Assembly: GCA_021186555.1 (NCBI GenBank)
Contig: JAJKFL010000003.1
Coordinates: 52,799,130-52,863,129 of the forward strand
From: Reticulitermes speratus
Lineage: Eukaryota; Arthropoda; Insecta; Blattodea; Rhinotermitidae
Direction of reading: 5' to 3'
DNA: 64,000 nt
Below are positions 63,613 to 64,000 of the stretch, piece by piece (position 1 is the first letter of the stretch; each line of letters begins with the position of its first letter). The position numbers and the translations under genes were made by a program. Below the pieces are notes generated by a model. The model saw only the letters and a list, made by a program, of their open reading frames with translations, did no database searches and was not told the origin of the DNA.

Positions 63613-64000
63613 AGTTAGTTGCGCGTAACTTTGTATAACGGAAAGGGTTCGCGTATAAAACCCTTGATCCTTATTTCCTACTGTTTGTCAGATATAAACT
63701 TACAGTTGTGGAGGAGCCTGTTCGCCAAGTTTAATAGAGTCCGAGGATTTGATTGTCGTGTTGAGCCGGTCTGGCAGAGTGGCGTTGTTTCTGTATCCGG
63801 CAACATCAGAGCAGGCAGCTGGAATGTCTGCCGATTTGCAAATCCCATCTGGTTGACTTTCAAGCACGCAAGAGTATTAACCTGTTTATTGGCTGACACA
63901 GGAGCGAAGCAGCGTGCTGTTTTTACTTCTGGGCAGAATGGCTGCGTTGTACTGCGACGGATATAGACATTGTGTATAAAGACAGCCTGCAGAAACGGAA
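63613..64000. other. Unassigned right edge
   Basis: No recognised element; a 115-codon open frame at 63619-63966 has no recognisable motif. Confidence 0.4.

Overview
The window looks like an intergenic or intronic stretch of a large, repeat-rich animal genome, most likely a hemimetabolous insect. My impression, from recognising the SINE and non-LTR tail families rather than from any search, is Blattodea (cockroach or termite) or a relative. There are no bacterial-type genes or operons. No intact host gene is visible; the one host-gene hint is a possible 53-nt exon at 4320-4372. Nearly all long open frames lie in tandem arrays whose unit has no stop codon, or in transposon relics.

Tandem arrays fill roughly one sixth of the sequence, with units of 39 bp (2-286), 114 bp (about 2210-4076, 28565-30612 and, reversed, 51538-52210), 55 bp (7662-9145), 23 bp (31955-32650), 42 bp (40642-41580), 46 bp (45184-46207), 14 bp (49830-50347) and 38 bp (54957-56412). 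The three 114-bp arrays each sit inside the same kind of element, whose ends resemble TTAA + CCCTTTA, as in piggyBac-type non-autonomous transposons. The 55-bp array is a 27-fold expansion of a coding segment inside a broken repetitive gene (6300-9599). The arithmetic agrees: removing 26 units puts the two flanking halves back in the same frame.

The rest is a mosaic of small elements. There are hAT-type MITEs with 8-bp target duplications (12865-13028, 15669-16123, 21503-21667, 38055-38367, 53194-53720) and pogo/Tigger-type MITEs with TA duplications (14480-14661, 19708-19892, 36055-36457, 62770-63023). At least five tRNA-derived SINE families are present, several with clear target duplications and one inserted inside an older copy of itself. 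5'-truncated tails of two non-LTR retrotransposon families are scattered throughout, along with a family of fold-back elements ending in TGACGCCGTGTAG.

The most interesting signal is a hammerhead-ribozyme-like module, CTGAYGA-N-stem II-GAA-palindromic stem III-stem I, which recurs in several otherwise different repeats (5715-5755 reverse, 5922-5962, 18276-18314 reverse, 32767-32808, 33754-33798 reverse; degenerate at 13641-13686 and in the TGACGCC fold-backs). The stems differ in sequence but keep their pairing. This suggests retroelement-type self-cleaving RNAs spread through the region, although every copy has one extra base after the canonical core.
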